From: Azospirillum humicireducens
GTDB lineage: Bacteria > Pseudomonadota > Alphaproteobacteria > Azospirillales > Azospirillaceae
Assembly: GCF_001639105.2 (NCBI RefSeq)
Contig: NZ_CP015285.1
Span: 488,501-552,500, forward strand
Length of the DNA: 64,000 nucleotides
Direction: 5' to 3'
The notes under the pieces were generated by a model. The model saw only the letters and a program-made list of their open reading frames with translations, did no database searches and was not told where the DNA came from. Below, piece after piece: positions 55,276-64,000 of this stretch (positions are counted from its first letter, which is position 1; each line of letters starts with the position of its first letter). Both the position numbers and the translations under genes were made by a program.

Positions 55276-55749
55276 TCAGGCGGCCTTCTTCGACAGAACC
55301 TCGACCGTGGCGTTGACGCGGGCGCTCAGCGGAGCCAGCGCCTCGTTGGCGATCTTGACGGTCAGTTCCTGCATCTTGGTGCTTTCCGACACCAGGGCGT
55401 CGATGCTGGCCTTGGTGTAGGCGTTCTGCAGCTCGATCAGTTCCTGGATCGTCTTCACCGCCAGCAGGGCCTTGGCGTTCGACACGCTCTTCTCCAGCGA
55501 GGACTGGGTGAAGGCTGCGACCTGCTTGCCGGCCTCTTCGGCGCCCTTGGCGACGACGGTGCCGGACTTCACGAAGGCGTCGACGTTCTGCTTGGTCAGC
55601 ACGGTCAGATCGTCATAGCCCTTCAGCACCTGGGCGGAGGCCTTTTCGATCTGCTCCTGCTGGGCCTTTACCAGGCCTTCCAGGTTCTGCTTGGCAGTGG
55701 CGATGGCGTCTTCGACGGACTTGGTGACGGCGGTGATCTGGTCGGACAT
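55276..55749 (-). CDS. Phasin 1 (PHB granule-associated protein)
   Basis: 157 aa, all-helical. KQNLEGLVKAQQEQIEKAS, YDDLTVLTKQNVDAFVKSG and KALLAVKTIQELIELQNAY form the phasin_2 (PF09361) pattern, ending in an Ala/Lys tail. GAGGAG lies 8-9 bases before the ATG. It coats polyhydroxyalkanoate granules. It is close in sequence to the next gene, so the two arose by duplication. Confidence 0.9.
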   Translation of the reverse strand: MSDQITAVTKSVEDAIATAKQNLEGLVKAQQEQIEKASAQVLKGYDDLTVLTKQNVDAFVKSGTVVAKGAEEAGKQVAAFTQSSLEKSVSNAKALLAVKTIQELIELQNAYTKASIDALVSESTKMQELTVKIANEALAPLSARVNATVEVLSKKAA

Positions 55750-55862
55750 GGCTATGCTCCTCGCGCTCTCTCAGGGGTCAACCGCGCGGCCCCGACGATG
55801 CGGCGACCGGGTGCGGAGTGGGTTGAAACCCTCGGACCCCGGCAGGGCGGGCGCCCGAGATA

Positions 55863-55935
55863 TGCTGCACTGCAACATAGCTTGGAATGTAGGGAAAGCC
55901 AGGCAGGGAGTCAATGGATATTGTGCACTGCACAA
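55863..55935. promoter_or_regulatory. Two PhaR-like boxes upstream of phasin 1
   Basis: TGCTGCACTGCAACA (55863-55877) and the palindrome TTGTGCACTGCACAA (55921-55935) share GCACTGCA. They lie 114-186 bp upstream of the phasin 1 start. PhaR repressors bind TGC-N-GCA type sites before phasin genes in other bacteria. Confidence 0.55.
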
Positions 55936-55975
55936 TAAAACCTGGCATGCGAGGCAAACCCCATTCGCATGCAAA

Positions 55976-56010
55976 ACGGCCCGGCAACCGCGTGGGGGTT
56001 GCCGGGCCGT
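55976..56010. terminator. Terminator after phasin 2
   Basis: ACGGCCCGGCAACC pairs with GGTTGCCGGGCCGT over a 7-nt loop, 60 bp past the phasin 2 stop; the minus-strand side runs into TTTTGC. It shares its stem with the phasin 1 terminator, as expected from duplication of the gene and its tail. Confidence 0.8.
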
Positions 56011-56069
56011 TTGCGAAGCCGGGAGCCAACGCTGATTCCCGGCCTTACCGTTCGATCGGATCGGACCGA

Positions 56070-56582
56070 TCAGGCGGCGATCGGCTTGGAGAAGGTCTCC
56101 ACCGTCGCAGTGACGCGGGCGTTGAGCGGGGCCAGCGCCTCGTTCGTGACCTTGGTGGTCAGTTCCTGCAGGCGATTGGTCTCGGCCAGCATCGCGTCGA
56201 AGCTGGACTTCAGGAAGTCGTTCTGCAGCTCGACGACTTCCTGCAGGGTCTTGGCGGCCAGCAGGGCCTTGCCGGTGGTGATCGACTTGTCCAGCGCCGA
56301 CTGGCCATAGGCGACGACTTCGCGTCCCAGATCCTCGGCACCCTTGGCGGCGATGGTGCTGCTGGCGATCAGCGCTTCGACATTGGCCTTGCCGGTGGCC
56401 TGCAGATCCTCGTAGCTCTTCAGCAGCTGGGCGGCGGTCTTCTCGAACTGCTCCTTGGCGGCGGTCGCGGTCTGTTCGAACTGCTTGACCGTCTGCTCCT
56501 GGCCGGCCTTCACCAGACCCTCATACTGCTCCTTGGCCTGGGCGGCGACGGTTTCGAGCGACTTCGGCGAGAACTGGTTCAT
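56070..56582 (-). CDS. Phasin 2
   Basis: 170 aa. Starts MNQFSPKSLETVAAQAKEQ; GGAAGGA lies 10 bases before the ATG, and an open frame runs 113 codons further without support. Phasin_2 pattern as in phasin 1 (LLAAKTLQEVVELQNDF, then ALAPLNARVTATVETF). The copy is 13 residues longer, with an added Gln/Lys coiled coil near 25-50. Confidence 0.9.
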   Translation of the reverse strand: MNQFSPKSLETVAAQAKEQYEGLVKAGQEQTVKQFEQTATAAKEQFEKTAAQLLKSYEDLQATGKANVEALIASSTIAAKGAEDLGREVVAYGQSALDKSITTGKALLAAKTLQEVVELQNDFLKSSFDAMLAETNRLQELTTKVTNEALAPLNARVTATVETFSKPIAA

Positions 56583-56730
56583 GACGCGCGTTCCTTCCTG
56601 GCTGATGCCGACGTTTGGACGATGACCCCTGCCGCTGCGGATCGAGGCTGGAAGCCTGCCGGCAGTGGTTTGCGTTGCGTTTATACGTTGCGCATCCGGT
56701 TCCCGATGCCACGAAGAGGCTTGGGAAATG

Positions 56731-56741
56731 TTGCGCTGCAA
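56731..56741. promoter_or_regulatory. PhaR-like box upstream of phasin 2
   Basis: TTGCGCTGCAA, close to the core of the boxes before phasin 1, about 150 bp before the start. The rest of 56583-57068 holds no gene that I can support. Confidence 0.45.
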
Positions 56742-57068
56742 TATGAGAATTTTATGGGCTAAGCAGCCGGCGCTGTCAACAGTACGTTCGGCATGTGTCC
56801 TGCCTGGACTTTCGCGCCGCAACATACCCCCATTGCGTGAAAATCCGATGAATGCGCAATCGTCGACATTGCCGCCGCGTGCTGGGATCGCGGTGCTGGC
56901 GGCAAACCCCTGACGGAGCAACTCCTTAACGAAGGATTTACCAGCGGTGGGACAAGTGTAGCGTGGCCGCGGGCGCGTTTCGCCTCGGCCAATGGTCAGG
57001 TGCGGCGCTTGGACGCGGCGCTCCCGGCCCTCCGCTCTCCAGGCCGCATCTTCGGGACATTTTCGATC

Positions 57069-57830
57069 ATGACCTATTGCCTTGGCATCAAGACACGCGA
57101 CGGCCTGATCGGTCTGTCGGACGGCCGCATCACCAGCGGGTCGCAGCTTTCGTCAGCCCGCAAGGTGACGATGATGGGCAGCGGCGGCGACCGCTTCTTC
57201 ATCATGAATTCCGGCCTGCGGAGCGTGCGCGACAAGACGCTGGCCTATCTTCGCCGCGACATGCAGAAGCGCCGGGGAGAGGCCTATACGACCATGTTGG
57301 ACGCCGTGTCGGCCTTCACCGCCTGCCTGCGGCAAGTCGCCGCGGAGGACAAGGAGTCGCTGGAGGCGTCGAAGCTGCACTTCAATCTGCACGCCATCAT
57401 CGGTGGCCAGTTGTCCGAGGACCGGGAGCCCTACATGTTCCTAGTCTATCCGGAGGGCAATTGGATCGAGGTGGACGAACGCACGCCCTACCTGTCGATC
57501 GGCGCGACTGCCTATGGCAAGCCGATCCTGGACCGGGCCCTGACCTACGGCACCGACATGCAGACGGCGTTGAAGCTGGCCTACCTGTCCTTCGACAGCA
57601 CCCGTTTTTCCAGCAACGATGTCGGCTTTCCCATCGACATGGTGTCCTACCATGCGGAGTCGCGCAGCTGGCGGCAGTCGAACTACGATTATGACGACCT
57701 CAGCGAACAGCGCCAGTGGTGGAACCGCAATCTGACGGAACTGGCCCGCCGCATGCCGGACGGTCCCTGGGTCGAAACCCTGGTGCCCGACAGCCTGCGT
57801 CCGCGCCACACTGCCGAGGAACCGGCCTGA
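57069..57830 (+). CDS. Anbu-type (proteasome/HslV-like) peptidase
   Basis: 253 aa. MTYCLGIKTRDGLIGLSDGRITSG: Thr2 would be the nucleophile once Met is removed, and Asp/Arg of SDGR match the family. The start at 57069 is fixed by this N-terminus. Anbu forms open rings; its substrates are unknown. It often lies with transglutaminase-like and alpha-E genes, which are not seen here. Confidence 0.9.
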   Translation: MTYCLGIKTRDGLIGLSDGRITSGSQLSSARKVTMMGSGGDRFFIMNSGLRSVRDKTLAYLRRDMQKRRGEAYTTMLDAVSAFTACLRQVAAEDKESLEASKLHFNLHAIIGGQLSEDREPYMFLVYPEGNWIEVDERTPYLSIGATAYGKPILDRALTYGTDMQTALKLAYLSFDSTRFSSNDVGFPIDMVSYHAESRSWRQSNYDYDDLSEQRQWWNRNLTELARRMPDGPWVETLVPDSLRPRHTAEEPA

Positions 57831-57858
57831 CGGGGCCGGTGAGGGGGGCGCGAACGGA

Positions 57859-58716
57859 TCAGTCCGCCGGAAGGGCGCTGAGCATCAGCGCCCCGAAGGG
57901 GGCGGTCGGGCCGACCAGTCCATAGTGGCCCTGACCGTCGCGGCCGACCTGGATTTCGAAGAAGACGCCGCCGTCCGCCACCTCGCCGGAGGAGGGCAGG
58001 GTGCGCGGCGCGTCCTCCGGTTCCGGCAGTCCGGGAAAGGCGACTCCTGTCGGGTCGATGCTGCGCAGCAGGTCGGGGAAACCGGCATCGGTGAAGCGGC
58101 TGGACGGGTAGGGATAGGCGGTGAAGAACCATTGCCCGGAGCGGCAGCCGTTGATCAGCCAGTAGAATCCGTTCGACGGAAGCCTCAGCCCATTGGGCGG
58201 CGGGTCGAACGCCCCGTCTTCGCGCAGGCGGCCGATGAAGCTGGCATACTGCGCGGCGCTCAATTCCAGCGTCGCCTTGCGGCCGCGGGCGGCGGAGAAG
58301 GGGTCGGCCGGCGTGATGCGGGCCAAGTCGGTTGCCTCGATCACATGGGCCTCCACCGCGGCACCGCCGCGCTCGGGATCGCCGACGACGTCGTAGGTCC
58401 GCACATGGCGGTTGTAGTCTGCGTTGAAGACCAGGCGGAAGCGGTCGGTCCCGTCCTTGCCGCAGCGCATCCTCAGATCGTCGCCGTTGAGATAGCTGAA
58501 CCAGGTCAGCTTGCGCGCCACCGGATTGTCCGTCGGTCCGACGGAGGTGCAGCCGGCGAGCGCCAGCAGGCCTGCCGCCATGGATATCGCCACACGGGCC
58601 GCGGTTGCACGACGGGCGAGGCCAGGGCGAGGGCCGTCGGGGGAAAAGGTGTCGGTCGGAACGCTTGTTCCCGGTGCGCTTGTCTCCGGGGTGCTTCTTT
58701 GATGACCACGGCTCAT
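57859..58716 (-). CDS. Hypothetical lipoprotein
   Basis: 285 aa by the ATG at 58716. The lipobox LLALAGC gives a lipid-modified Cys, but about 45 residues lie before the hydrophobic stretch, so the real start may be a GTG near the signal (ARVAISMAAG). The mature part (WFSYLNGDDLRMRCGKD to the end) matches no family that I know. It converges with the Anbu gene, 28 bp apart. Confidence 0.72.
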   Translation of the reverse strand: MSRGHQRSTPETSAPGTSVPTDTFSPDGPRPGLARRATAARVAISMAAGLLALAGCTSVGPTDNPVARKLTWFSYLNGDDLRMRCGKDGTDRFRLVFNADYNRHVRTYDVVGDPERGGAAVEAHVIEATDLARITPADPFSAARGRKATLELSAAQYASFIGRLREDGAFDPPPNGLRLPSNGFYWLINGCRSGQWFFTAYPYPSSRFTDAGFPDLLRSIDPTGVAFPGLPEPEDAPRTLPSSGEVADGGVFFEIQVGRDGQGHYGLVGPTAPFGALMLSALPAD

Positions 58717-59023
58717 TGTCGCTTGCCTCGCGTCGGCGGCCCCTGGTAGGTGGAGAACGCAGGTCGCGGCGGCAAGCCCGGTCGCCGGGTCCCGGCCGAT
58801 CGGAGGGCGCCGGTAATCCGTATGCCCCCGTGCCATAACCCCACCGCTTGCGTGCCGTTCTCCGCCTCTTCCCCGTCATCCTCCGTCAGCCAGGACCTGC
58901 CATTTTGGTCACAGACACTGCCAAAAGCCAAAGCAAGAAATTAACGAATTCCTGCTAGACACTGATTTCGCACGAATTTACCATTGAACCAAGCACCAAA
59001 ATCTAGCGGTTGGCGGGGCCATC

Positions 59024-60361
59024 ATGAGTGTAACGCGCAACACCGTTCGTAACGGATTGTTTCCGTTCGCCTTTCGCGCAACGGACACGACCGGCGGGCG
59101 GCGTTCGGCGGGTATGGGGCGCCATTTCCTCGCGGCTGCCGCGCTGCTTGGCCTGGCGGCTGTCGGGTCTGGCCTCTCGGCGGCCGAAGCGTTGGCGGCG
59201 AAGGCCGCGGCCATCGTGGTCGATGCCCGGACCGGGCAGGTGCTGATCGACCAGGACGCCGACGCCATCGTCCATCCGGCGTCGCTGACCAAGATGATGA
59301 CGCTGTATCTCGCCTTCGATGCGCTGGAGGACGGCCGCCTATCCCTCGACCAGCAGTTGCCGGTTTCCTCCTTCGCGGAGAGCATGTCCCCGACCAAGCT
59401 CGGCCTGCGCGCCGGTCAGACGCTGAAGGTGGAAACCGCGATCCTCGGTCTCGTCACCAAGTCCGCCAACGATGCCGCCGTCGTCCTGGCGGAGGCGCTG
59501 GGCGGCACCGAGTCGCGCTTTGCCGAGATGATGACGCGCAAGGCGCGCGAGCTGGGCATGCGCCGCACCGTCTACCGCAATGCGTCCGGTCTGCCGAACA
59601 TGGAGCAGGTCACGACCGCCCGTGACTATGCGATGCTGTCGCGCGCCCTGATGCGCGACCACGCCAAATATTATCCGTATTTCAGCCGCCGCAACTTCGT
59701 CTATGGCGGCCGCACGCTGGCCAACCACAACCGTCTGATGTCCCGCTACGAGGGCATGGACGGCATCAAGACCGGCTACACCGTCGCGTCGGGCTTCAAC
59801 CTCGCCGCATCGGCGGTGCGGGATGGGCGCCGTCTGGTCGGCGTGGTGATGGGCGGCAAGTCCGCGGGATCGCGCGACAACAAGATGGAGGCGCTGCTCG
59901 ACCAGGCCTTCGGCCGGCCCAGCCGTGGCCGCGACGACGGGCCGGTGATGGCCAGCCTCGACACCACGCACTCCGATCCAGCCGACGGCGAGGGGGATGA
60001 CGATGACGAGCCGGTGGTGAAGGCCAAGCCGGTCCGCGCCGCCGTACAGATGGCCGCGGTTCCCCCCGCTCCGTCGCGCGAGAGCAAGGCCACCCGCGAG
60101 GCCGGATCGCATTGGGGCGTTCAGGTCGGCGCCTTCTCAAGCCGGGCTGCCGGCAACAAGGCGGTCAGCCAGGCGGTCAAGCAGGCCCCCTTCATCCTGC
60201 GCGCGGCCAAGCCCAACGTGGTGGAGGCCAAGGCCGGCAAGGACACCGTCTATCGCGCCCGCCTGACCGGTCTTGACGAGAAGGATGCGCGCAAGGCCTG
60301 TGCGGTCCTGACGAAGCACGGTCATCATTGCGTGGCCGTTTCCCCCGGCGAGCGCGGCTGA
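59024..60361 (+). CDS. D-alanyl-D-alanine carboxypeptidase (PBP5/6-type) with SPOR domain
   Basis: 445 aa. A signal region near 30-58, SLTK (active Ser), SAN and KTG motifs of the S11 family, and from about 360 a SPOR-type domain (HWGVQVGAFSSRAAGNKAV). The Asp/Glu-rich linker separates the two. It trims stem peptides, and the SPOR domain would bring it to septal peptidoglycan. GGGG lies 7 bases before the ATG. Confidence 0.93.
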   Translation: MSVTRNTVRNGLFPFAFRATDTTGGRRSAGMGRHFLAAAALLGLAAVGSGLSAAEALAAKAAAIVVDARTGQVLIDQDADAIVHPASLTKMMTLYLAFDALEDGRLSLDQQLPVSSFAESMSPTKLGLRAGQTLKVETAILGLVTKSANDAAVVLAEALGGTESRFAEMMTRKARELGMRRTVYRNASGLPNMEQVTTARDYAMLSRALMRDHAKYYPYFSRRNFVYGGRTLANHNRLMSRYEGMDGIKTGYTVASGFNLAASAVRDGRRLVGVVMGGKSAGSRDNKMEALLDQAFGRPSRGRDDGPVMASLDTTHSDPADGEGDDDDEPVVKAKPVRAAVQMAAVPPAPSRESKATREAGSHWGVQVGAFSSRAAGNKAVSQAVKQAPFILRAAKPNVVEAKAGKDTVYRARLTGLDEKDARKACAVLTKHGHHCVAVSPGERG

Positions 60362-60394
60362 CCGTCGCCCGGCCCGCGGGAACGGTCCGGGGGA

Positions 60395-61129
60395 TCACCC
60401 CCGCGCCCCGGTGACGCAACGATCCAGAAAGGCCAGCGCCGGCGTCAGCGAATCGGAGAGGTCGGCCATGCGCCGCGGCAGGTCGGCAGCGCCGCCGTTC
60501 TCCAGATCCGCCTCCAGCTTTCGCGCGGCGCGGCGCAGGGCAAGGCAGCCATATTGGCCCGATACGCCGGCGATCTTGTGCGCCATCGCGCCGGCAGTCG
60601 TCAGGTCGCCATTCCGCAAGGCTGCGCCGAGCGTCTGGTTATGCTGGCTCAACACGGCTGCCGTCTTGCCGATCAACTCGTCGGCACGGGCGGCGGGCAG
60701 CATGTCCCGCATCGTCGCTATGGCGCTTTCGTCGAAGTCCGGCTCGTCCACCGGCGGCGTGGTTCGCGGCGAGCCGGCCAGCGCGGCGGTCAGAGCGTCA
60801 AGTCGCAAGGGTTTTGCCAGGATGCCGTCGGCGCCGCAGCCGGCGCAGCGGTCGCGGCCGTCGGAGGTGATGCTGGCCGTCAGCATCAGGATTCGCGGGG
60901 TGCCGCCGCCGGACCGGCCGCGGATGGCACGGACGGCCTCGTCGCCGGGCAGGCCGGGCAATCCCAGATCCATCAGGATCAGGTCGAAGGCGATCTGCGC
61001 GGCGGCCGCGACGGCGGCAGGGCCATCCTCCACCGCCACCACCCGATGGCCGGCGCGCTCCAGCAGGGCGCGGGCGGCAAGGCGGGTGACCGTCTCGTCT
61101 TCCGCCAGCAGGATGTGCAAGGGGGGCAT
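60395..61129 (-). CDS. Response regulator with C-terminal HPt domain
   Basis: 244 aa. Receiver HILLAEDETVTRLAA, LILMDLGLPGLPG (Asp near 55), and an HPt with MAHKIAGVSGQYG near residue 190. There is no output DNA-binding domain, so it passes phosphate on. The ATG at 61129 is chosen by the family start; the frame is open for 91 more codons. Confidence 0.87.
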   Translation of the reverse strand: MPPLHILLAEDETVTRLAARALLERAGHRVVAVEDGPAAVAAAAQIAFDLILMDLGLPGLPGDEAVRAIRGRSGGGTPRILMLTASITSDGRDRCAGCGADGILAKPLRLDALTAALAGSPRTTPPVDEPDFDESAIATMRDMLPAARADELIGKTAAVLSQHNQTLGAALRNGDLTTAGAMAHKIAGVSGQYGCLALRRAARKLEADLENGGAADLPRRMADLSDSLTPALAFLDRCVTGARG

Positions 61130-61227
61130 GCCGGTCCGCTCTTCCCGGTTGATGAGAGGGAGGCAGTCTAGCCGCTTCTTCCGCGGCGCGCACCCACACC
61201 ATGAGACAGCGTCGGATGGATGCGGTG

Positions 61228-61719
61228 TCACACCGTGGGAGAGGCCTGGGAGAACATCGGATCCTCGATCCGGTGCAGGCGCCCGGCGCCGGTCATCGCC
61301 GCGCGCAGGAGCAGGGTCTTGCGGCGGGCCGCCGCCAGCTTGGCAACCGGCGCCTCGCGCAGGATCTCGGCACCATAGGCGTCGGCGACCATCAGTCCGC
61401 AATCCTCCGGGATCAGCTCGGTCGGGAAACCGTCATCGACGGCGAAATAGAAGGCATCGCACCATTCGCGATACTCCTGCCATTTCTGGTCTGACCGGAA
61501 GTCGGGAACGCCACTCTTCACCTCTACGATCAGGATGCTGCCGGACTCGTCGATGCCCAGCACGTCGGCCCGCCGTCCGCTCGCCAGGCGGAATTCAGTC
61601 AGGGTGGCATAGCCGTGCGTCGCCAGCGCCCGCCGCACGCCGCGGAAGATCGTCAGCGCTCCGCCGGCGGACGGGGCTGGGTCGCTGTCGGAAGCGGAAA
61701 CGGCAAGGTCGTTGCTCAT
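61228..61719 (-). CDS. mmcB: MmcB family DNA repair protein
   Basis: 163 aa. GRRADVLGIDESGSILIVEVKSG gives a PD-(D/E)xK-like core, and KWQEYREWCDAFYFAVD is shared by MmcB proteins. In Caulobacter it is an SOS-linked factor for mitomycin C damage. It is followed by no related genes. Confidence 0.85.
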   Translation of the reverse strand: MSNDLAVSASDSDPAPSAGGALTIFRGVRRALATHGYATLTEFRLASGRRADVLGIDESGSILIVEVKSGVPDFRSDQKWQEYREWCDAFYFAVDDGFPTELIPEDCGLMVADAYGAEILREAPVAKLAAARRKTLLLRAAMTGAGRLHRIEDPMFSQASPTV

Positions 61720-61842
61720 TGGCGCAGTGCCACCATCAGCAATGGGAACGGTTCGGGAACGTTGGCAACAGAATGCCGCGTCGGCCGATCGGCGCCAAGG
61801 GGCAAAAAGGGTATGGCGGGCTTCTGCCGCTCCGCAAACGCC

Positions 61843-63450
61843 TCAGCTTGGAATGACGATCGGGGGCAGGGGAACCGGCCGGCACCGGTCGCGCGGCAGG
61901 CTGCGCTCGGCGGGGAACACCAGCACGGCGGAGGTCCCGACTCCCGGCTCGCTGGTCAGCTCCAGCCGGCCGCCATGCATTTCGGCCAGCCGCTTGACGA
62001 TCGGCAGGCCCAGCCCGGTTCCTTGGGAATTGCGGGCGATGGTGGAGTCCTGGAGCTCGAAGGGGTGGAGGATGCGGGGAAGCTCGGCGGTCGGGATGCC
62101 GACGCCGGTGTCGGCGACCATCAGCCCGATCCCGCCGTCCGGCATCAGCTGCGCCGTCAGCACCACTTGTCCGCCCGGCCGGGTGTGGGTAACGGCGTTG
62201 GACAGCAGATTGGTTAGCATCTGGGTCAGCGCCTGGGCGTCGCCTTGCAGAAGCGGAAGATCGGCCGGCACGTCGCGGTGCAGGCGGACCTCACCCTCGG
62301 CCGCGACCTCCTGCAGCGCCTCGATGACCTTGAGCGACAGGGCGTCCAAATCCACCCCCTCCTCGGCCATCGGCATGATGCCGTCCAGGCGCGACAACTC
62401 CAGGATATCGTCGATCAGGGCAAGAAGATGGCTCCCGGCATCGCGGATGTCGCCGATATAGCTGCGGTAGCGCGGGTTGCCCAGCGGCCCGAACGGCTCC
62501 GACAGCAGCATTTCGGAAAAGCCGAGGACGGCGTTCAGGGGCGTCCGCAATTCGTGGCTCATCTGCGCCAGGAAGGCGCTCTTGGCACGGCTGGCGCTTT
62601 CCGCCTCGCTGCGGGCGGCACGCGCCTCGGCTTCGCGGACGCGCATCCGCTCCTCGTTCAGCTTCAGCGTGGTGACGTCCGTGTAGTGGACCAGCACGCC
62701 GCCGGGAACCGCATGTTCGCGGCTGAGCAGCCAACGTCCGTCGGGCAGTGGCACGACCACCGGCGGCTCCAGCCGGCGATGCCGCTCCAGCCGCACCCTC
62801 AGCCAGGTCGCGCGCTCCTCCTCCGTGGTCAGGCGGGGGTCGGAGAGGGCGAAGCTGCGGGCCAGCTCTTCGAACGGGATGCCGGGCACCAGCCGGTCGG
62901 CCAGCGCGGGCAGGTCGCTTTTCAATCGGCTGTTGGCGTGGACGAGGCGGTCGTCATGGTCGAACAGGGCGAAGCTCTCGGCGCTGTGTTCCAGCGCAGC
63001 GGTCAGGCTTTCGGCCAGCGCTTCGGCCACGGAGGGGGCTTCCGGACCGAGGTCGGTCAGGATCGCGCTGAGACCGCCGGGGGCCGGGGCCGCCACCACC
63101 CGCCAGCGCACGGGAATGCCGCCGCACCGTGCCGCGACCGTCCGCTCCACCGGTTCATGCAGGCCATCGGCCAGCACCGCGAACAGCCCGGGGCAGGCGG
63201 CGTCGGTCGCGTCACCGCGCAGCCGGCGGCCGGCCAGAGGAGAAGCCCCCAGCAGCCGCTCCGCCGCCAGGTTGGCCGACCGCCATTCCAAATCGGTCAG
63301 CGCGCCCTGGCAATTGTGGTGGGCTTTGAGAAGGGCGACGGCGACCGGCAGCCGCATCATTGCCGACAGGTAAACATCATCGGGCAGGACTTCCCCGGGA
63401 GTCGCCCGCCCGCTTTCGCCATCCTCACAAGTCTGCGCGTCGCATTCCAT
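61843..63450 (-). CDS. PAS-domain histidine kinase
   Basis: 535 aa, cytosolic. Two PAS-like regions (about 25-120 and 150-270), a short coiled coil, H-box MSHELRTPLNAVLGFSEML (His near 307) and an ATPase with DTGVGIP and GTGLGLPIVKR. No receiver. The N-terminal region is Cys/Asp-rich. The REC-HPt gene 0.7 kb downstream is a possible partner. Confidence 0.9.
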   Translation of the reverse strand: MECDAQTCEDGESGRATPGEVLPDDVYLSAMMRLPVAVALLKAHHNCQGALTDLEWRSANLAAERLLGASPLAGRRLRGDATDAACPGLFAVLADGLHEPVERTVAARCGGIPVRWRVVAAPAPGGLSAILTDLGPEAPSVAEALAESLTAALEHSAESFALFDHDDRLVHANSRLKSDLPALADRLVPGIPFEELARSFALSDPRLTTEEERATWLRVRLERHRRLEPPVVVPLPDGRWLLSREHAVPGGVLVHYTDVTTLKLNEERMRVREAEARAARSEAESASRAKSAFLAQMSHELRTPLNAVLGFSEMLLSEPFGPLGNPRYRSYIGDIRDAGSHLLALIDDILELSRLDGIMPMAEEGVDLDALSLKVIEALQEVAAEGEVRLHRDVPADLPLLQGDAQALTQMLTNLLSNAVTHTRPGGQVVLTAQLMPDGGIGLMVADTGVGIPTAELPRILHPFELQDSTIARNSQGTGLGLPIVKRLAEMHGGRLELTSEPGVGTSAVLVFPAERSLPRDRCRPVPLPPIVIPS

Positions 63451-63725
63451 CCGGCCATCATTGCGGCCTAATCCTAAAAAACGCTGAAGGCCGAGCCTGA
63501 ATTGACGGCGATTATTTGTCGAAATGTAACAGTAAGCCCGCTATGCGGATGGTTTTTGTCGAGTTTATCGAAAAAGCGATAAAATCCTTGATTGTTCGAT
63601 GTCGCGCAATCTTCGCGTGGTCTCTGCCCAACGGCGGGCTTTGCAGCGGGCGATGGCTTCCATACTGTGGGAGCTCCACAGCGTGATCGGTGACGGGGCG
63701 TTATGGCTTGGATGAAGGTGTCGTC
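63451..63725. promoter_or_regulatory. Divergent intergenic region with TTTATCG/CGATAAA inverted repeat
   Basis: TTTATCG (63564-63570) and CGATAAA (63577-63583) are 6 bp apart in an AT-richer stretch between two divergent genes. It could be an operator for either gene. Confidence 0.4.
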
Positions 63726-64000
63726 ATGAACGGCAGCCAGGATGGTGCCGTCGGCTCGGCGCCGCCGATTCTGGTGTTCGGCGCCGACGGACGGCTGGCC
63801 GACTGGTCTCCAGCGGCCGAAGCCTTGCCGTGTCTGGCCGGCTGCCTTGCGGCCGGCATGCCTGCCGCCGATCTGGAGGTGCAGGTCGGGCCGGGGCGGG
63901 TGGTTGTCCCGCTGGCCGGTGGCGGGGCGGCATGGCAGCTCGCCGGGCTCGTCTCCCCCATCTCCTCTTCCGTGTCTGCGGACACGCCCGCCCCTGCGCC
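63726..64000 (+). CDS. PAS-like sensor protein, 5' part (runs out of window)
   Basis: The ATG at 63726 has AAGG 8 bases upstream, and the frame is open to the end, 91 codons. ILVFGADGRLADWSPAAEAL looks like a PAS domain start. No catalytic domain is within view, so kinase or GGDEF function cannot be stated. Confidence 0.6.
   Translation, partial: MNGSQDGAVGSAPPILVFGADGRLADWSPAAEALPCLAGCLAAGMPAADLEVQVGPGRVVVPLAGGGAAWQLAGLVSPISSSVSADTPAPA

Overview
The window is about 64 kb of high-GC DNA, most likely from an alphaproteobacterium of the Rhodospirillales (Azospirillum-like). This rests on gene content (ugp glycerol-3-phosphate transporter, two phasins, ClpS/ClpA, CobD, MmcB, SdhAF4-like DUF1674 protein, many large sensor kinases) and codon use; it is an inference, not a search result.

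The left 25.5 kb is accessory DNA. After the 3' end of a tyrosine recombinase (1-487) comes a striking composite structure: two 4,040-bp arms (579-4618 and 21495-25534) in inverted orientation. They match base for base wherever I compared them, with one substitution seen (4572 versus 21541). Each arm is a complete small module: a serine recombinase, two pairs of inverted GTCCAGAA-type half-sites (res-like), two 19-bp direct repeats, a nine-copy GGTGGGG/CCCCACC array that looks like a replication origin, an archaeo-eukaryotic-type primase, and a VirE-family SF3 helicase-like ATPase. No DDE transposase is present.

The arms enclose about 16.9 kb of cargo, nearly all on the minus strand. Operon A (17444 down to 5421) reads WYL regulator, SNF2 helicase with a C-terminal DUF3883 domain, unknown 158-aa protein, ASCH-domain protein, DUF1156 adenine methylase, and DUF499 ATPase with an N-terminal Swt1-like HEPN domain carrying an intact RNxxxH motif. 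This is best read as an anti-phage modification/defence system. It resembles DISARM in parts but lacks DrmA, DrmB and DrmC. Operon B (21386 down to 17635) reads unknown coiled-coil protein, DUF5131 (Gp37/Gp68) CxxC protein, unknown 126-aa protein, gamma-glutamylcyclotransferase-like protein, Cys-phosphatase and a 75-aa protein. It may be a second, unrecognised defence or nucleotide/small-molecule system. Two small genes and an AT-rich patch sit at the left cargo edge.

From 25.5 kb to the end the DNA looks like ordinary chromosome: a Cache-PAS-GGDEF-EAL protein; a YgjP-type metalloprotease; a hybrid kinase; ugpBAEC; DUF1674, HtpX, a DHH phosphoesterase and CobD; an ankyrin protein and a tiny CydP-like membrane protein; a DUF1329 protein in an overlapping operon with two sensor kinases; a divergent STAS / HATPase / REC-PP2C partner-switching set; NAD kinase; ClpA/ClpS; two phasins with PhaR-like boxes; an Anbu-type peptidase; a lipoprotein; a D-Ala-D-Ala carboxypeptidase with SPOR domain; a REC-HPt protein; MmcB; a PAS kinase; and the start of a further PAS-like gene. 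No rRNA, tRNA or CRISPR array was seen.
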